Source of the DNA: Hexactinellida sp. DTS-2022
Taxonomy: Eukaryota; Porifera; Hexactinellida
Assembly: GCA_028753945.1 (NCBI GenBank)
Contig: JAPNXP010000008.1
Span: forward strand, 2,790,001-2,854,000
Reading direction: 5' to 3'
DNA length: 64,000 bases
In this document: piece after piece, positions 1 to 11,046 of the stretch
Layout of the letters: every line of letters starts with the position of its first letter
How positions within the stretch are numbered: the stretch's first letter is position 1
Program-made: the position numbers and the translations under genes
The notes under the pieces: generated by a model
The model's database searches: none
What the model saw: only the letters and a program-made list of their open reading frames with translations
Told to the model about the DNA's origin: nothing

Positions 1-1800
1 CTGCTCTAGAGCAAACGAAGAAGCTGTGTCCAACTCCTGGCATTCGCGAATCCTCTGCCCATTAAGTCTGCAATGGAGAAAACATGCCATTCGAAATACT
101 CCTCATCATTTACCTCGGGGTCGACTTCTGACTGTAGACGCGAAAGATAATCGGCCACGTAATTAGATGCACCTTTGATATATTCTACATCATAATTGAA
201 GGACTCTAGTTATTGAATCGATCGTGCAAACTTGTGCCGGGGGTCTTTCTGTCGTCGAAGCCAGCTGAGAGGGTTGTGGTCAGAAATAAAATGGATTTTA
301 TCGGAAGCTTGAAGATATTTCCGAAATTTGCGACTTGCTGCAATTAATGCCCAGCGTTCTAACTCGCCGGCACTATAGTTCTTTTGACTCTCTGTCAATC
401 CTGAGGAGAAGAATGTAATTGGCATTCGCTTGGACTCCTCGTTCTCTTGCATTAGAAGTTAGAACGGCGCTTACACCAACGGTTGATGCGGCAGTTTGAA
501 GGTAAAATTCCTTATTCCAGTCAGGGAAGGATAATGTTCTTGGGAACTCGGATAGGGAACGTTTCAATTCTCGAAACGCTTTCTCTTCTTCATCATCCCA
601 TTTCCAGTCTCCCTTTGCTAGTTAATTAGTATAATGGTTCAGCGGTTGCGGCCATCTTTGGTATCTAGTCGCGGTAGTAGTTTACCATGTCTAAGAAGCG
701 CAGTAGTTCCCTTTGGTTCTTTGGTCTCTCTGCCTCACAAATCCTCGCAACAATCGATGGAACTGGGCGGCGTCCTTTTGCGGAAATAATGTGGCCCACA
801 AACTCTCCCTCCTTATAGCCGATCCGGCACTTGTCCTGTCGCAGCTGAATTCCCGATTGTCTATATCCCTCAAGTGTGCGGCGTAGGTCTTGTAAGTGAC
901 TTTCAAAGTTTCGCGAATGAACACAAGTATCATCGACGTAGGGGTCGGCTGCTTCTATACCTTCCAGTGTACTATCCATTAGCCTTTGGTAGGTGGCCTG
1001 ACTATACACAGGCCGAAAGGCATCCTAACCATCTCGTAATGCCCTCGGGGTGTTGAGAAGGCAGTTTTTTGTTTGTCCCCTTCTTCCATCTCTACTGCCC
1101 AGTATGCACTAGCGCCATCAAGAAATTAAAAGTAGTGGTCACCATGCATCTTGTCTAGTATATCGCTCGGGGTCGGCATAGGGTAGGCATCTTTGCGAGT
1201 GATCTCGTTCAAGCTTCTGTAGTCGATGCAGAAACGAATGGATCCGTCTTTCTTCGTGATAAGTATTACTCGGCTGGACCAAGGAGAGTTTGAAGGTTTA
1301 CAGATTCCATTTGCTAGCATGTCGCGCACTTGTGCACCAATCTCCCGTTCCACCGCGGGCGCCATTCTCAGTCCTTTACATTTGACTGGTCGCGAATTTC
1401 CAGTATCTATTGTGTGCTTCGTCTCGCTTGTAACGGCAGGCTTCTTGGGGTTGTCTGCGAAAACATCTCGATATTGGTTTACTAACCGTTAAGTTGTTCT
1501 CTCTGGTCACCTTGTAACGAGGGATTTACAATGTTGATGAGGTGGTGAGGGCAATCGCCTGGCATGTTAGCTTCTAAAAGAGCTGCAGTAGCGCGTGATA
1601 ATGGTTCTCCGCCTTTGACTGTGATTCCTGATTCTTTCCATATGCCTCCAAGTCTCACCCGCTGCGCCTCCCATCAAATTCAGTACTTCCGAATCTCCTC
1701 AACAGGTCTCTGCCAAGAATACGAGTAGTTCCGGTATCAGTTATTTGAAACCTCTGTAGTATAATCTGGTCGTTTCCGAAATCAACTGTTAGGTCTACGT
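1..1800 (-). pseudogene. Ty3/gypsy pol remnant: reverse transcriptase and RNase H
   Basis: Minus-strand fragments of a Pol polyprotein. About 1490-1126 gives the fingers/palm part of reverse transcriptase (NSPWSSRVILITKKDGSIRF, then FCIDYRSLN). 1009-665 contains the active-site YVDD box and the following thumb-like segment (VGHIISAKGRRP). 567-210 gives the RNase H-like tail (VGVSAVLTSN, ELERWALIA, DHNPLSWL), and a further stretch toward position 1 reads YIKGASNYVADYLSRL, typical of the end of Ty3 RNase H. 1560-1800 is the pol linker. The pieces lie in different frames with several stops. Family knowledge: this enzyme copies element RNA into DNA in cytoplasmic particles. This copy is inactive. 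Confidence 0.9.
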
Positions 1801-1806
1801 TTCCGA

Positions 1807-2150
1807 TTACGACAACCGCGCTTGTGAAAGTCCGTAAATCTTGCTAGGATTTTCGTTAAGATACTTCGCCAGCCCTAAGTTTTTCAAAGTATCATAATCC
1901 AACACGGATGGACCAGCTCCTGAATCTAATATGACTGTGGTAGGGACGCCGTTAATTTCAGCTTTAACGACGACGTACAGCTCGGGTAAGTCTTGATCCA
2001 TTTCCGTTGTGAAGACTCTACGCCCGCCCCCGTTAGGTTTTTCGAATTTGCACTCTTGGAGTTTATGTCCCTTTTGGCCACAAGCTGGACATCTTTTCTG
2101 GGGGCATTACTTCCAAAAATGGTCCTCTCCACATACATATATAACAACCC
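1807..2150 (-). pseudogene. Ty3/gypsy protease and nucleocapsid zinc-knuckle remnant
   Basis: From 2108 downward the minus strand reads a good CCHC zinc knuckle (CPACGQKGHKLQEC, spacing C-X2-C-X4-H-X4-C). A damaged knuckle precedes it, with an in-frame stop and a shifted cysteine. About 40 codons later comes a retropepsin-like aspartic protease with the active-site triad in VILDSGAGPSVLDY. Gag nucleocapsid knuckles bind element RNA and the protease processes the polyprotein. The order knuckle then protease fits the gag-pol junction of Ty3/gypsy elements. It is non-functional by frameshift. Confidence 0.85.
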
Positions 2151-2235
2151 TCGCGACGTTTCGTAGATGGCTTGCCTTGGCCAGTCCTGAAACGTACCAC
2201 AGTGGTTTGGGGCACGGAATAGTTGAAAATTTCAA

Positions 2236-3320
2236 GGTGTAGAAATTGCTTAATTATGAAATAAATAGATTTATAATTGTGTAATTACTAAGTATTTCAA
2301 AAATTAACTTGGTGGAGTACCTATAGCTAAAACTAGCAACTGTTAAAGATGAAAGAATGTATTTATCAAAATTCCTTAAATTGCGGTTTCAAAATATCAA
2401 GAATTTCAATTTGCTAGGATTTCGTTTGTGTCTGCAATATACCTTACTCTTCTTATACATTATAAATTTAACACATATTCAATCTATTCAAATTGTCAAA
2501 TTGATCCAAATGTCTTATTAACTTCTCAAATTTCTTCTTTGGAGCTGTTTGACAAAATTATCAATATCAAATTATTTTGAAATTTTTAAGTATCCGCTAA
2601 AACACATATAGCATTCTATAGCTTAGAAATTTCCTGTGGCCATTCTATGATGGAACATATACAACATATTAAAATATTTAGATGCGCTTCGATGCGCAAT
2701 ATAGAATTTATATTCAAATTCCATTCTCTATTTTTCGTTGCTATGAAAATGCTAAAACTAATTATTCGCGACTATTCAGTAGTATATCTTATTGGTTACC
2801 CAAATGTAAGTAAATATTGTATATTAAGAACAACTGAGCACTTAAGTACAATTTCATCAATGAGAGCAGCGAACTATGAACTCATATTGGGATTTTGATA
2901 TTGAAGGAAGTTAGTTTTGCACAATTCGGAGGTTATTTAGTGTGATGCACAAGTGACAGCTATGCTAGAAAAAGTCATCTAGGATTTATATGAGTTCTAA
3001 TACACATTATAATTACAATAAGTAACAATCTAGCCCCTTTACATGAGTGTACAAATTCTTATATCCTTTGGGAACTGGACTTTTACAAAATATTCCCCAT
3101 GTTCAAAATATTTGAACAACAACTGTGGGTGAGTATTAAAAGATTGTTAACAAACCAAAATTTTTGTGTTTCATTGATTTACAACAAATCGCCTAGAACT
3201 AAACTTAAAAGAGTGGATACATCATTTTTGATGATGCCATTCAATTCGCAGCTATCAATAACCCATATGCATTTAATACATCTCATATGTCTATCTGCAA
3301 CCAGGATACCTATTCTTTAC
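2236..3320. other. AT-rich stretch between gag and nucleocapsid remnants
   Basis: About 1.1 kb, strongly AT-rich, with no recognisable coding sequence. It separates the two parts of the gypsy gag gene, so it is probably a later insertion. I could not define terminal repeats or a target duplication. A short inverted similarity (CCACAGTGGTTT near 2199 and its complement near 3333) lies at the borders and may be chance. Confidence 0.4.
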
Positions 3321-3329
3321 TAACTCCCA

Positions 3330-4214
3330 TTTTAAACCACTGTGGAAACCCCGCGAGTAAGATACCGTATTGCGCATGTTGAGCGCGGGGTTTTCTTCGA
3401 GGTCTGTTTCGCTAGTGGAGGCAGACTCTGCATACATTTCAGGTTTTGATATTACCGCGACCTTAGCGACTCCTTCGAAATCTCTATTACCTCTATTTAG
3501 TAGATGCCCGTATTCGGTAAGCTCGCGTTTTACTACTTGAATAAGCTCCCTACCTTGGTCTCCCTCTAGGTCGTCATCTATATCTCTGACTCTGTCTTTA
3601 CCCTGACCTGTACGTCTCTCGGTAGTTGGGACGCTAGAATTGACGCAAGGAATTTCATACCTGTTTAAGCATGAACTTTCTTTTAGCGACGTAGAAAAAG
3701 TCGTCAATTTCCTAACCTGGTTCCCAATGCAATTTCCCTAGTTGTTGTATTGATATAAAGCGCCGACAGGAGGATCAAGCGTCTTTTCCAGAGCGTCCAG
3801 TGTATTGTCCAAATTATCCATACTCTTTATGAGGTCCTTTATTAGCTCTAGTTCCGCTGTTCTCCGGTTTACGTAGGCTGGGAGTAGTTGAATGGCTCTC
3901 ACACTCAGGGTTTTATCCAGGAGCGCGCCATACGCCTAAAGGCGTATAAATTGTGAAGAGTTTTCGTTTAGGAGCGCGAAAACTGCCGAAAGTCCCCATA
4001 GAGTAAAACAAAACTAACATTTTAGGCGTACATAATTCATACTATAGTGACCTTAGGACAGTTAGGAGGGTTCAATTCTAGACTTGTATAATACCCTGCT
4101 CACATTTCCGTTTTCTCCCGCCAATAAATTCGTGACAGCTGCCTTGAAGAGATGTCTCCAGTCTTCTATGCGATCTGTTTCATGGAGGGGAGGAATAGAT
4201 AACGGACCAGCCAT
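3330..4214 (-). pseudogene. Ty3/gypsy gag N-terminal remnant
   Basis: Starts at an ATG at 4214 and reads MAGPLSIPPLHETDRIEDW, a typical Ty3-like Gag start (short proline-rich leader, then EDW). It runs to a stop near 4075. After the repeat insertion at about 3917-4090 it resumes at 3910 as LSVRAIQLLPAYVNRRTAEL followed by a predicted helical segment. A third block (3707-3340) is charged and has no named domain. Gag forms the particle shell. Stops and frame changes show that it is dead. Confidence 0.7.
3917..4090. repeat. GGAGCG dispersed repeat, fragment
   Basis: Shares TTATCCAGGAGCGCG and TTTAGGAGCGCGAAAA with copies at 5810-5925, 7500-7625, 27345-27530 and 51000-51130. It interrupts the gag remnant. 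Confidence 0.6.
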
Positions 4215-4309
4215 CAGTTAGTGAGTTGATATATTGAGTTAATATATATTTAATGCTACAGACTAAGTGAGTGACACAGCGGTAAGTTATAATTAAATAT
4301 ATATTAACC

Positions 4310-4821
4310 TGGAAGTCTGTGTAGATAGTAATGCATTCTTTTACACCAGCTAACCCAGAGCTAATAACAAGATGGTACGCAGTAACGAAACAATTAACAA
4401 TATGCAGTTTAAAACTTGCATACTCTGGAGCTTTTTCGAGGAAATCAATTATATCCTGAAATTTTTGAATTTTGAACTTTTCCTCGTAGATGGAAATTTG
4501 GTCTGGTTGAAAGACACGGTCTTTTGGTGGTGGACGTAAATTAGAAGGGATAATTGCCTGACTTTGAGGAATAGAAAGTGGATGGATAGTAGGAATTGGA
4601 TTGAGATTGTAGTTCAATCTTGTGAAACTATGGGGAGTAATTTTCAGGAATTTATTATCAAAGTGAAGTGAGCAGGTAATAACATAAACAGCAGGCCTGT
4701 TAAGAAAACGCAACCATTTAACAGCCAATTGCTCGCCCTGAGGAAATTTGTAGCGAGGGTTATTAGGGCCATCCTTGTAACCAGAGTTGCAATAAACAAC
4801 AGAACATTTGTTAGGCATCAA
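4310..4821 (-). CDS. THAP-domain protein, first exon (probably transposon-derived)
   Basis: From an ATG at 4821 (a second M follows directly) the minus strand encodes a THAP zinc finger. It has the paired cysteines of CSVVYC, a conserved tryptophan in KWLRFL, and CSLHF carrying the last Cys-X2-His pair, about 80 residues in all. A proline-rich linker and a charged helix follow (YEEKFKIQKFQDIIDFLE). A canonical splice donor after codons for TDFQ near 4310 suggests the exon ends there; the open frame beyond it probably reads into intron. THAP domains bind DNA and are common in P-element and pogo-like transposases as well as host factors. No downstream exon was found, because the gypsy gag starts about 100 bp further on. 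It could be a remnant cut off by the gypsy insertion. Confidence 0.6.
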
Positions 4822-4974
4822 TAAATACGAGAATTGAAGAAATGAGGCTAGAAAATAAAATGTTGTACAATATTTAAAATTAATTAGCTCTAAACTTATG
4901 AAATAAGAGAGAAAAGAAACATGAATTAGATAGGTCGGAGGAATAATCAGGTATTTACAATGCGATACGTTGTA

Positions 4975-5060
4975 GAACTAGTGCTTCGCTAGCTAGGTCG
5001 CTTCGCGGCAGAATACAACCACACACCAACCGCTTCGCGGTTGATGTGTGGTAATATACT
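4975..5060. repeat. CG-rich short palindromes in AT-rich DNA
   Basis: Contains GCTTCGCTAGC, GGTCGCTTCGCGG and ACCGCTTCGCGGT, with an inverted ACACACCAACCG / GGTTGATGTGTGG pair. Similar CG-rich islets occur at 33395-33440, 53800-53870 and 54225-54290. Confidence 0.5.
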
Positions 5061-5809
5061 TCTAACATTGAATATAAAGCGTAAATAGGCCTAAATAGTC
5101 AAATGGGGAATTCCATGTCAAGTCGACCAGTCATTTCACCACTATCAATCGATTTGTCTGTAAATTGCTGTGTAACAAGCTACAAGCAAGTCTATACTTT
5201 CCTCAAAATTTTAGACTAATCGGTTGAGTGGTTTTTGATTTATGACGTCACAAATTTTCATTTTTTTGTTGATTATCCAAACATTTTTCAAAATGTTGAA
5301 GCACCATCTCACTTCAAACTCGTATAACTTTTGATATAATTATCCAATTCTTTTAAAAATTGCTATACTTATGTTTTTATATATGGAGAATTCAAATCAG
5401 ATGGATATATTAAGTTATCAGTTGTTTTTATTAGTGAAAATTTGAACTGAAACCAATACCGGAAGTAGAACCGGAACCATGACGTAGCAAAAATGTATAT
5501 TTTCGGATCTCTTTTATTTTTTGGTAATTTATTCTATGTAGTCTTAAGTCATTGTGTAGAAAATTTCATTATGGTTTCCATATCTTCCCATTGAGTTATT
5601 CACATTTTTGTCCTCTAAACGCTATTTATGTGATACTACAACTTATTAATGTTCTTTATAAAAATCGAATACTGGCTAGAACCTTACTCTATTTCTATCA
5701 TATTGATAAATATTTCATATTTAAATAATTATTATCACCAGTGTATTATACAGCCATTTGTAAATACGCTCCTAATCCTGGTCTGATGCAATTTCATACG
5801 CCTAAATCA

Positions 5810-5925
5810 CAAATTATTGTTACCGTATAGGAGAGGATTCCAAATTTTCGCGCTCCTAAATTCCAATTTTCCAAAAATCATACTCCAAAAGGAGCGTCTC
5901 GCGCTCCTGGATAATTCCTTGATTA
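5810..5925. repeat. GGAGCG repeat in left arm
   Basis: Reverse orientation of the copy at 7500-7625 in the right arm. It carries GGAGCGTCTCGCGCTCC, a small GC-rich inverted motif. Confidence 0.6.
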
Positions 5926-6244
5926 TCACTCATTCCAACACCATTATACAATTGATATACGTATGTATCAGAAATTTGTGGTTTGTGGTATGTTTGATCT
6001 CCGATACACTACCATGTAAATTAAGTGCATTAAATGCATTGGTATTGTTGCAATGTATAATTGGAATGCAATTGATTGAACAAATTAACTGTGAACTTAC
6101 TTACGTTAACTAATGGCCGTTATCACACTGTTATTTCGGCCTAATTAATACCAATGTATTTGTTATTTACATTATTATTCAAATAATTAAGATTGCTTAT
6201 AATTCATGATTTGATAATTGTCTTTGATGTAATATTCATATATA

Positions 6245-6547
6245 CAGTACCTCCTGCTAATCCTAACATAGGTGTTCCGATTCAACTAAAATCTCTTCCG
6301 ATTAGTGAATTCGTTCTGGGTAGGGATGTAATACATTTCTATAGGCATCTATAAAATGAGACCCCAATAATCCGACCCACTATTTTTAATCCATACAAAT
6401 CATATAGTACACTACCTGATACTTATTTTTGTATAATTTCAATGTATTATATATACAAATATTTATGATTTACCCGCTTTTATATGAAAAATATTTTGGT
6501 ATCTCCTGTTCGGACTAGCGAGGGTTCGGATTAGCGAGGGTATACTG
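6245..6547. mobile_element. pogo/Tc1-like MITE with TA duplication
   Basis: Begins CAGTACCTCCTGCTAATCC and ends GGATTAGCGAGGGTATACTG, which are inverted with respect to each other, and is flanked by TA on both sides. 303 bp, non-coding. The CAGT...ACTG ends with TA duplication are typical of Tc1/mariner-pogo derivatives. Confidence 0.75.
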
Positions 6548-7499
6548 TATTTCCAAATGGATTCCGTACGTTTATATATTTACAATTTAATCTCTTGCTA
6601 CATTTGAAAATCAGTAATTAGCTTCATGTCCATCGATGAGATTTTGAACTTCCTTGCACGTTTTGAAGAAGTTTTTGGAGTGGATATATAGCCTATTACA
6701 TCATTTTAGGGAGATAACAAACGTCTTATTTTGAGTGCCAATAGAAACTATTTTCAGGACGCCCTGGTCCTTTTGGATGCATAAAGCTGACTTCTATATC
6801 ACCTTCTTCCTCACAGACTTCTTTAATCACACAAATATACCAATCTTTGTCATACATACATACGACAAAATTACCTATAGTTTATTAAGTATGGCAGCTG
6901 TGTAGAATATTTAGAGTTTGTCACACGATTTCATTTAAATTCATATGTCATTGTGTAATCTAATTGGTCACTAATTCGCTTTCCTCCTATAGATTTTGCA
7001 CTTATTGGAGTGTATTTATGGTAAGTACGTGTCACTGGTATAGTTTTGATGTTATCATATCTAAAACATAATTAAGTGTACTACAAAATAATCTAAGAGC
7101 TCTACGTATATTAAACATTTGAATAAGTTATATATATTATCTTCTTTTGTCGCTGTAAACTTGCTCGGGCGGTAGCTCTTTTTACTGTACCTCCTATGTC
7201 ATCACAAGTTAATTTTCAGTGGGAGGGAACAAAAAAAATTGTTTTCAAAATTCAGATTCGAAGTGATGCAAATAAATAGAATCAATAGATAATAATCAAG
7301 TTTCACAACTTTTATGCTGTAATATTAACTTCACAGCTCAATAGTTCAATAAATTGCATTCTTATTAAACATAGCAACAATACTAATGCATTATAATTTA
7401 CATGGTAGTGTATCGGAGATCAAACATACCACAAACCACAAATTTCTGATACATACGTATATCAATTGTATAATGGTGTTGGAATGAGTGATAATCAAG

Positions 7500-7625
7500 G
7501 AATTATCCAGGAGCGCGAGACGCTCCTTTTGGAGTATGATTTTTGGAAAATTGGAATTTAGGAGCGCGAAAATTTGGAATCCTCTCCTATACGGTAACAA
7601 TAATTTGTGATTTAGGCGTATGAAA
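7500..7625. repeat. GGAGCG repeat in right arm
   Basis: Mirror copy of 5810-5925. Contains GGAGCGCGAGACGCTCC. Confidence 0.6.
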
Positions 7626-8314
7626 TTGCATCAGACCAGGATTAGGAGCGTATTTACAAATGGCTGTATAATACACTGGTGATAATAATTATTTAAATAT
7701 GAAATATTTATCAATATGATAGAAATAGAGTAAGGTTCTAGCCAGTATTCGATTTTTATAAAGAACATTAATAAGTTGTAGTATCACATAAATAGCGTTT
7801 AGAGGACAAAAATGTGAATAACTCAATGGGAAGATATGGAAACCATAATGAAATTTTCTACACAATGACTTAAGACTACATAGAATAAATTACCAAAAAA
7901 TAAAAGAGATCCGAAAATATACATTTTTGCTACGTCATGGTTCCGGTTCTACTTCCGGTATTGGTTTCAGTTCAAATTTTCACTAATAAAAACAACTGAT
8001 AACTTAATATATCCATCTGATTTGAATTCTCCATATATAAAAACATAAGTATAGCAATTTTTAAAAGAATTGGATAATTATATCAAAAGTTATACGAGTT
8101 TGAAGTGAGATGGTGCTTCAACATTTTGAAAAATGTTTGGATAATCAACAAAAAAATGAAAATTTGTGACGTCATAAATCAAAAACCACTCAACCGATTA
8201 GTCTAAAATTTTGAGGAAAGTATAGACTTGCTTGTAGCTTGTTACACAGCAATTTACAGACAAATCGATTGATAGTGGTGAAATGACTGGTCGACTTGAC
8301 ATGGAATTCCCCAA

Positions 8315-8601
8315 ATTTAACAATGTGTAATTTTAATGATTACGTCATCATGCGATAATGAGTAAGCATATTGGTGATCTGGTGTGACCAACGTGGCCGC
8401 ATCATTAATGTCCATGTTCTATTAAATTTTCAGTTATTTATCTCTTAGAGGGCGCGAATTATGTTCGATTAAGTGAATTTTCATGCTTCTCGAAATGTGA
8501 CGATGACGTCATAACTTGTGTGAGAAATTTTGAGTGGAATCCTTTCTTCAATCAACTCGTAACATACAAACAAATATATACACACACATATACACATATA
8601 C
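8315..8601. other. Non-coding spacer with possible retroposon tail
   Basis: No gene seen. It ends in AACATACAAACAAATATATAC followed by a TATACACA-type microsatellite, reminiscent of a LINE/SINE 3' tail. Two TGACGTCAT motifs occur. Confidence 0.3.
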
Positions 8602-8879
8602 ACCCAGGCATAGCATTCTATACACTAAGGCAATGGTGGTCACTAAAATTTTTGGACCTGCGATTGGTTTTAAATACTTCAATTCGACAAAATGCTTTTT
8701 CGTTATTTTGTACATTAGTTTAATAGTTTAATAAAATCCTTATTGAATAGTTACAATCAGCTTCGTGTAGTATGAATTGTGATCATTTTGCACAAATTTA
8801 ATAATATACTAACTCGAATACTTTTCCTATTTGAATGGTTCATTGGGACAATAATATATAAGGCTTTTAATATTGAATA

Positions 8880-8935
8880 GAAATTAAAAATTAATTAACA
8901 ATATTTTGTTCATAATAAGCAGGCCTGACTGATTG
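8880..8935. repeat. Solo end of a mariner-like MITE
   Basis: GTTCATAATAAGCAGGCCTGACTG matches the right end of the larger MITE at 45264-46547 (GTTCATAATAAGCAG then CCTGACTG). The partner end was not found here. Confidence 0.5.
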
Positions 8936-9476
8936 GTAATCTATATGAGTATACTTGTATTTGAAATGATGTTCAAAGGAACTGATATTGCGAGTCACCT
9001 ATACATTTTGTTTTTATCCACCTTTTTTTATCCGCCCATAATGTAAAAATTTACATTGGTGGATATTAATGGGATTCTAATTTTCTTAAATTGCCCCTTC
9101 TATTATATTCCAATCTACTCTTACTTATTCCAAATACATAATCAACCAGTATTATCTATCTGAATACGATGTCTTGTGTTGTGCCTGGCTGTACCTCCAA
9201 TTACAGAGGAGAAGATTTCACGAAAATTTTTAATTTCCCAAAAGATGAGGATCTTCGGGAAAATGGTTCAAGGCTATACCCAGACCGAGAGAAGACTACC
9301 AAAACAACAAGATTCCAAGGGTTAGTAATTCTTACATTAAAATAATGAATTTTCAACGAAACTCTGATTCAGTTACTATAATAATTTAATTAATTAAAAG
9401 TACAAGTGTTGATTATGCAATCTGAACCTCGTTATTGAAATTTTCCTTAGTTTGACCTCAAATACACCTTATTTAA

Positions 9477-9658
9477 GAGATATCTTATATGTAGACCGTC
9501 TAGAAATAGACCAGGTTTTATTCCCTATGCATTAGTATTACCCATAAAAAGCAGGGCAAGTGGTCTACAGAATTTATAGACGGTCTACAAATTTTTGGCT
9601 TATTTGTATGGGCTTTTATAGACCGTCTATTTCTAGACGGTCTACATATAAGGATGCT
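9477..9658. mobile_element. Small TIR element in THAP intron, 10-bp duplication
   Basis: Flanked by CCTTATTTAA at 9467-9476 and 9659-9668. Its ends share TTATATGTAGACCGTCTAGA in inverted orientation. 182 bp, non-coding. A duplication of 9-10 bp suggests a Mutator-like relationship. Confidence 0.75.
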
Positions 9659-10724
9659 CCTTATTTAACCGTGTAGGTAATAATTGATTAACAAGGTTCC
9701 ACTTCAACTGTATTTTTGTATACATCTAGATATGCATACTCCACTTTAAAGAGGAAGATATCGAAAAATCAATAAGATATTTTGATGGTAGTAAATATGT
9801 TGATGTACCTCGCCAAAAATATGCCATATCTAAGTCTGCGATACCATGCATTTTCCCAAACTGTCCCAGCTACCTCTCTGACACCAATGAAAGACCGAGG
9901 AGATAATCAAGAGAACAGAAAGAAGTAACCCTGACTGAAACAGCAATGAAGCTAAGCAGAGAAGAGAGTGCAACCACAACAGCTAAGTTTTCAATTTCGT
10001 TAATTGCTGATAATATTGATAAATTGTCGACATTGACATCTCCAATGGTTGGAGTAGTCATATACCGGATTTATACTCTATTATTTTCCTTAAGATCCTA
10101 GTTATTAAGGATAGTCAACCTCATATTGAAGCATCGCTTACGACAAAATCTGATTTATATATCACGGCCTTTCATCAACAAAAATATCAAATAGATCTTT
10201 CCATGAAGCAAGTTAGTGACATCCGTCAAATTGAGACCCTGTTATTAGAAATAGATTGTTTACCTAGGCCTAAGATTAATCAAAGTTCAGAAACACCACA
10301 ACCCACTGTTACAACCTGCCTAGAAAATGTCATTAGTAATTTGGAACACGTTATTAAATTACTAGATCATGATGATTTAGATTTCGCTGCCGACGAAGCT
10401 ATAAATGAAAACCTCTTTAATTCATCAAAAATAGGGTTTCATTTTTTACTTGACCAATTGAAATCTTTGAAAGATTCCAAATTTGGGCGCCGATATAGTG
10501 TTTTAACTCAGGTTTTTCCCTTAAGGTTCATGGTATTTCACCAGCTTGTTACCGTCTTATTCAATCTTCGAATTGTTTAACTCTACCACATGAGCGTAAT
10601 ATACTCAAAATAAAAAATTATGTCGTTTTAGATAGCGATTATCTAAATGTTCTTAAAGAGTTTTCATCCTCATTTAATGACAGCGAGCGACACGTCATAC
10701 TTCAAATGGACGAAGTACACATAG

Positions 10725-11046
10725 CATAGGCGTAGCATGCGGTCCGGCAGGTCCGGCCATGGCCGGACCACTTTTAATTTATTCTACTACAGTGGAAGCC
10801 GCTTAATCGGGACGCCTCGGGAGTAGGAATTTAGTCCCGTTTATCCGGTTCTCCCGATTAACCGATATACTTTATACTATTTAATACGAATTGGTTTCCA
10901 AAGGCTCGTCCCGAATAACCGAATTTCCCGATTAACCGTCTCCCGATTAAGCGGCTTCCACTGTATATTATATAGGAGGGTCCGGTTTTGGCCGGGCCAT
11001 TTTAACTGTTAAACCGGAGAGTTTTTAGAGCCGTGCGACACCCGTG
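10725..11046. mobile_element. GC-rich MITE (CATAGGCGTAGCA ends) inside transposase ORF
   Basis: Same family as 14294-14430: ends CATAGGCGTAGCA and, inverted, CACGGGTGTCGCAC. Flanks are CATAG and CATAC, a 5-bp duplication with one difference. It splits the P-like transposase between the codons for DEVHI and SDASY. The 174-bp MITE 10790-10963 is nested inside it. Confidence 0.75.
10790..10963. mobile_element. 174-bp pogo-like MITE, copy 1
   Basis: CAGTGGAAGCCGCTTAATCG at the left and its complement at the right, with TA on each side. By eye it is identical over its whole length to 12975-13148. The uninterrupted site is visible in the sister element at 14294-14430. Confidence 0.85.

Larger units (their letters stand above)
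1..4214 (-). mobile_element. Ty3/gypsy-type LTR retrotransposon, degraded, 3' part outside window
   Basis: On the minus strand, gag, nucleocapsid zinc knuckle, protease, reverse transcriptase and RNase H fragments follow each other in Ty3/gypsy order from 4214 down to 1. Integrase and the 3' LTR would lie before the window start. No LTR or primer-binding site was recognised near 4214. Frameshifts and stops occur throughout, so this copy cannot make its proteins. Gag is separated from the nucleocapsid part by an AT-rich stretch (2236-3320) that may be a later insertion, and a copy of the GGAGCG repeat sits in gag near 3917-4090. Confidence 0.9.
5104..8314. mobile_element. Long-inverted-repeat element (arms about 1 kb)
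   Basis: The sequence from TGGGGAATTCCATG (5104) to about 6100 recurs, nearly base for base, as its reverse complement from 8314 back to about 7320. The loop (about 6100-7320) holds a separate MITE (6245-6547) and no recognisable gene. The short open frames at 5817 and 7391 are the same arm sequence read on the two strands. It is probably a non-autonomous foldback or MULE-like element. A target duplication was not identified. Confidence 0.75.
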
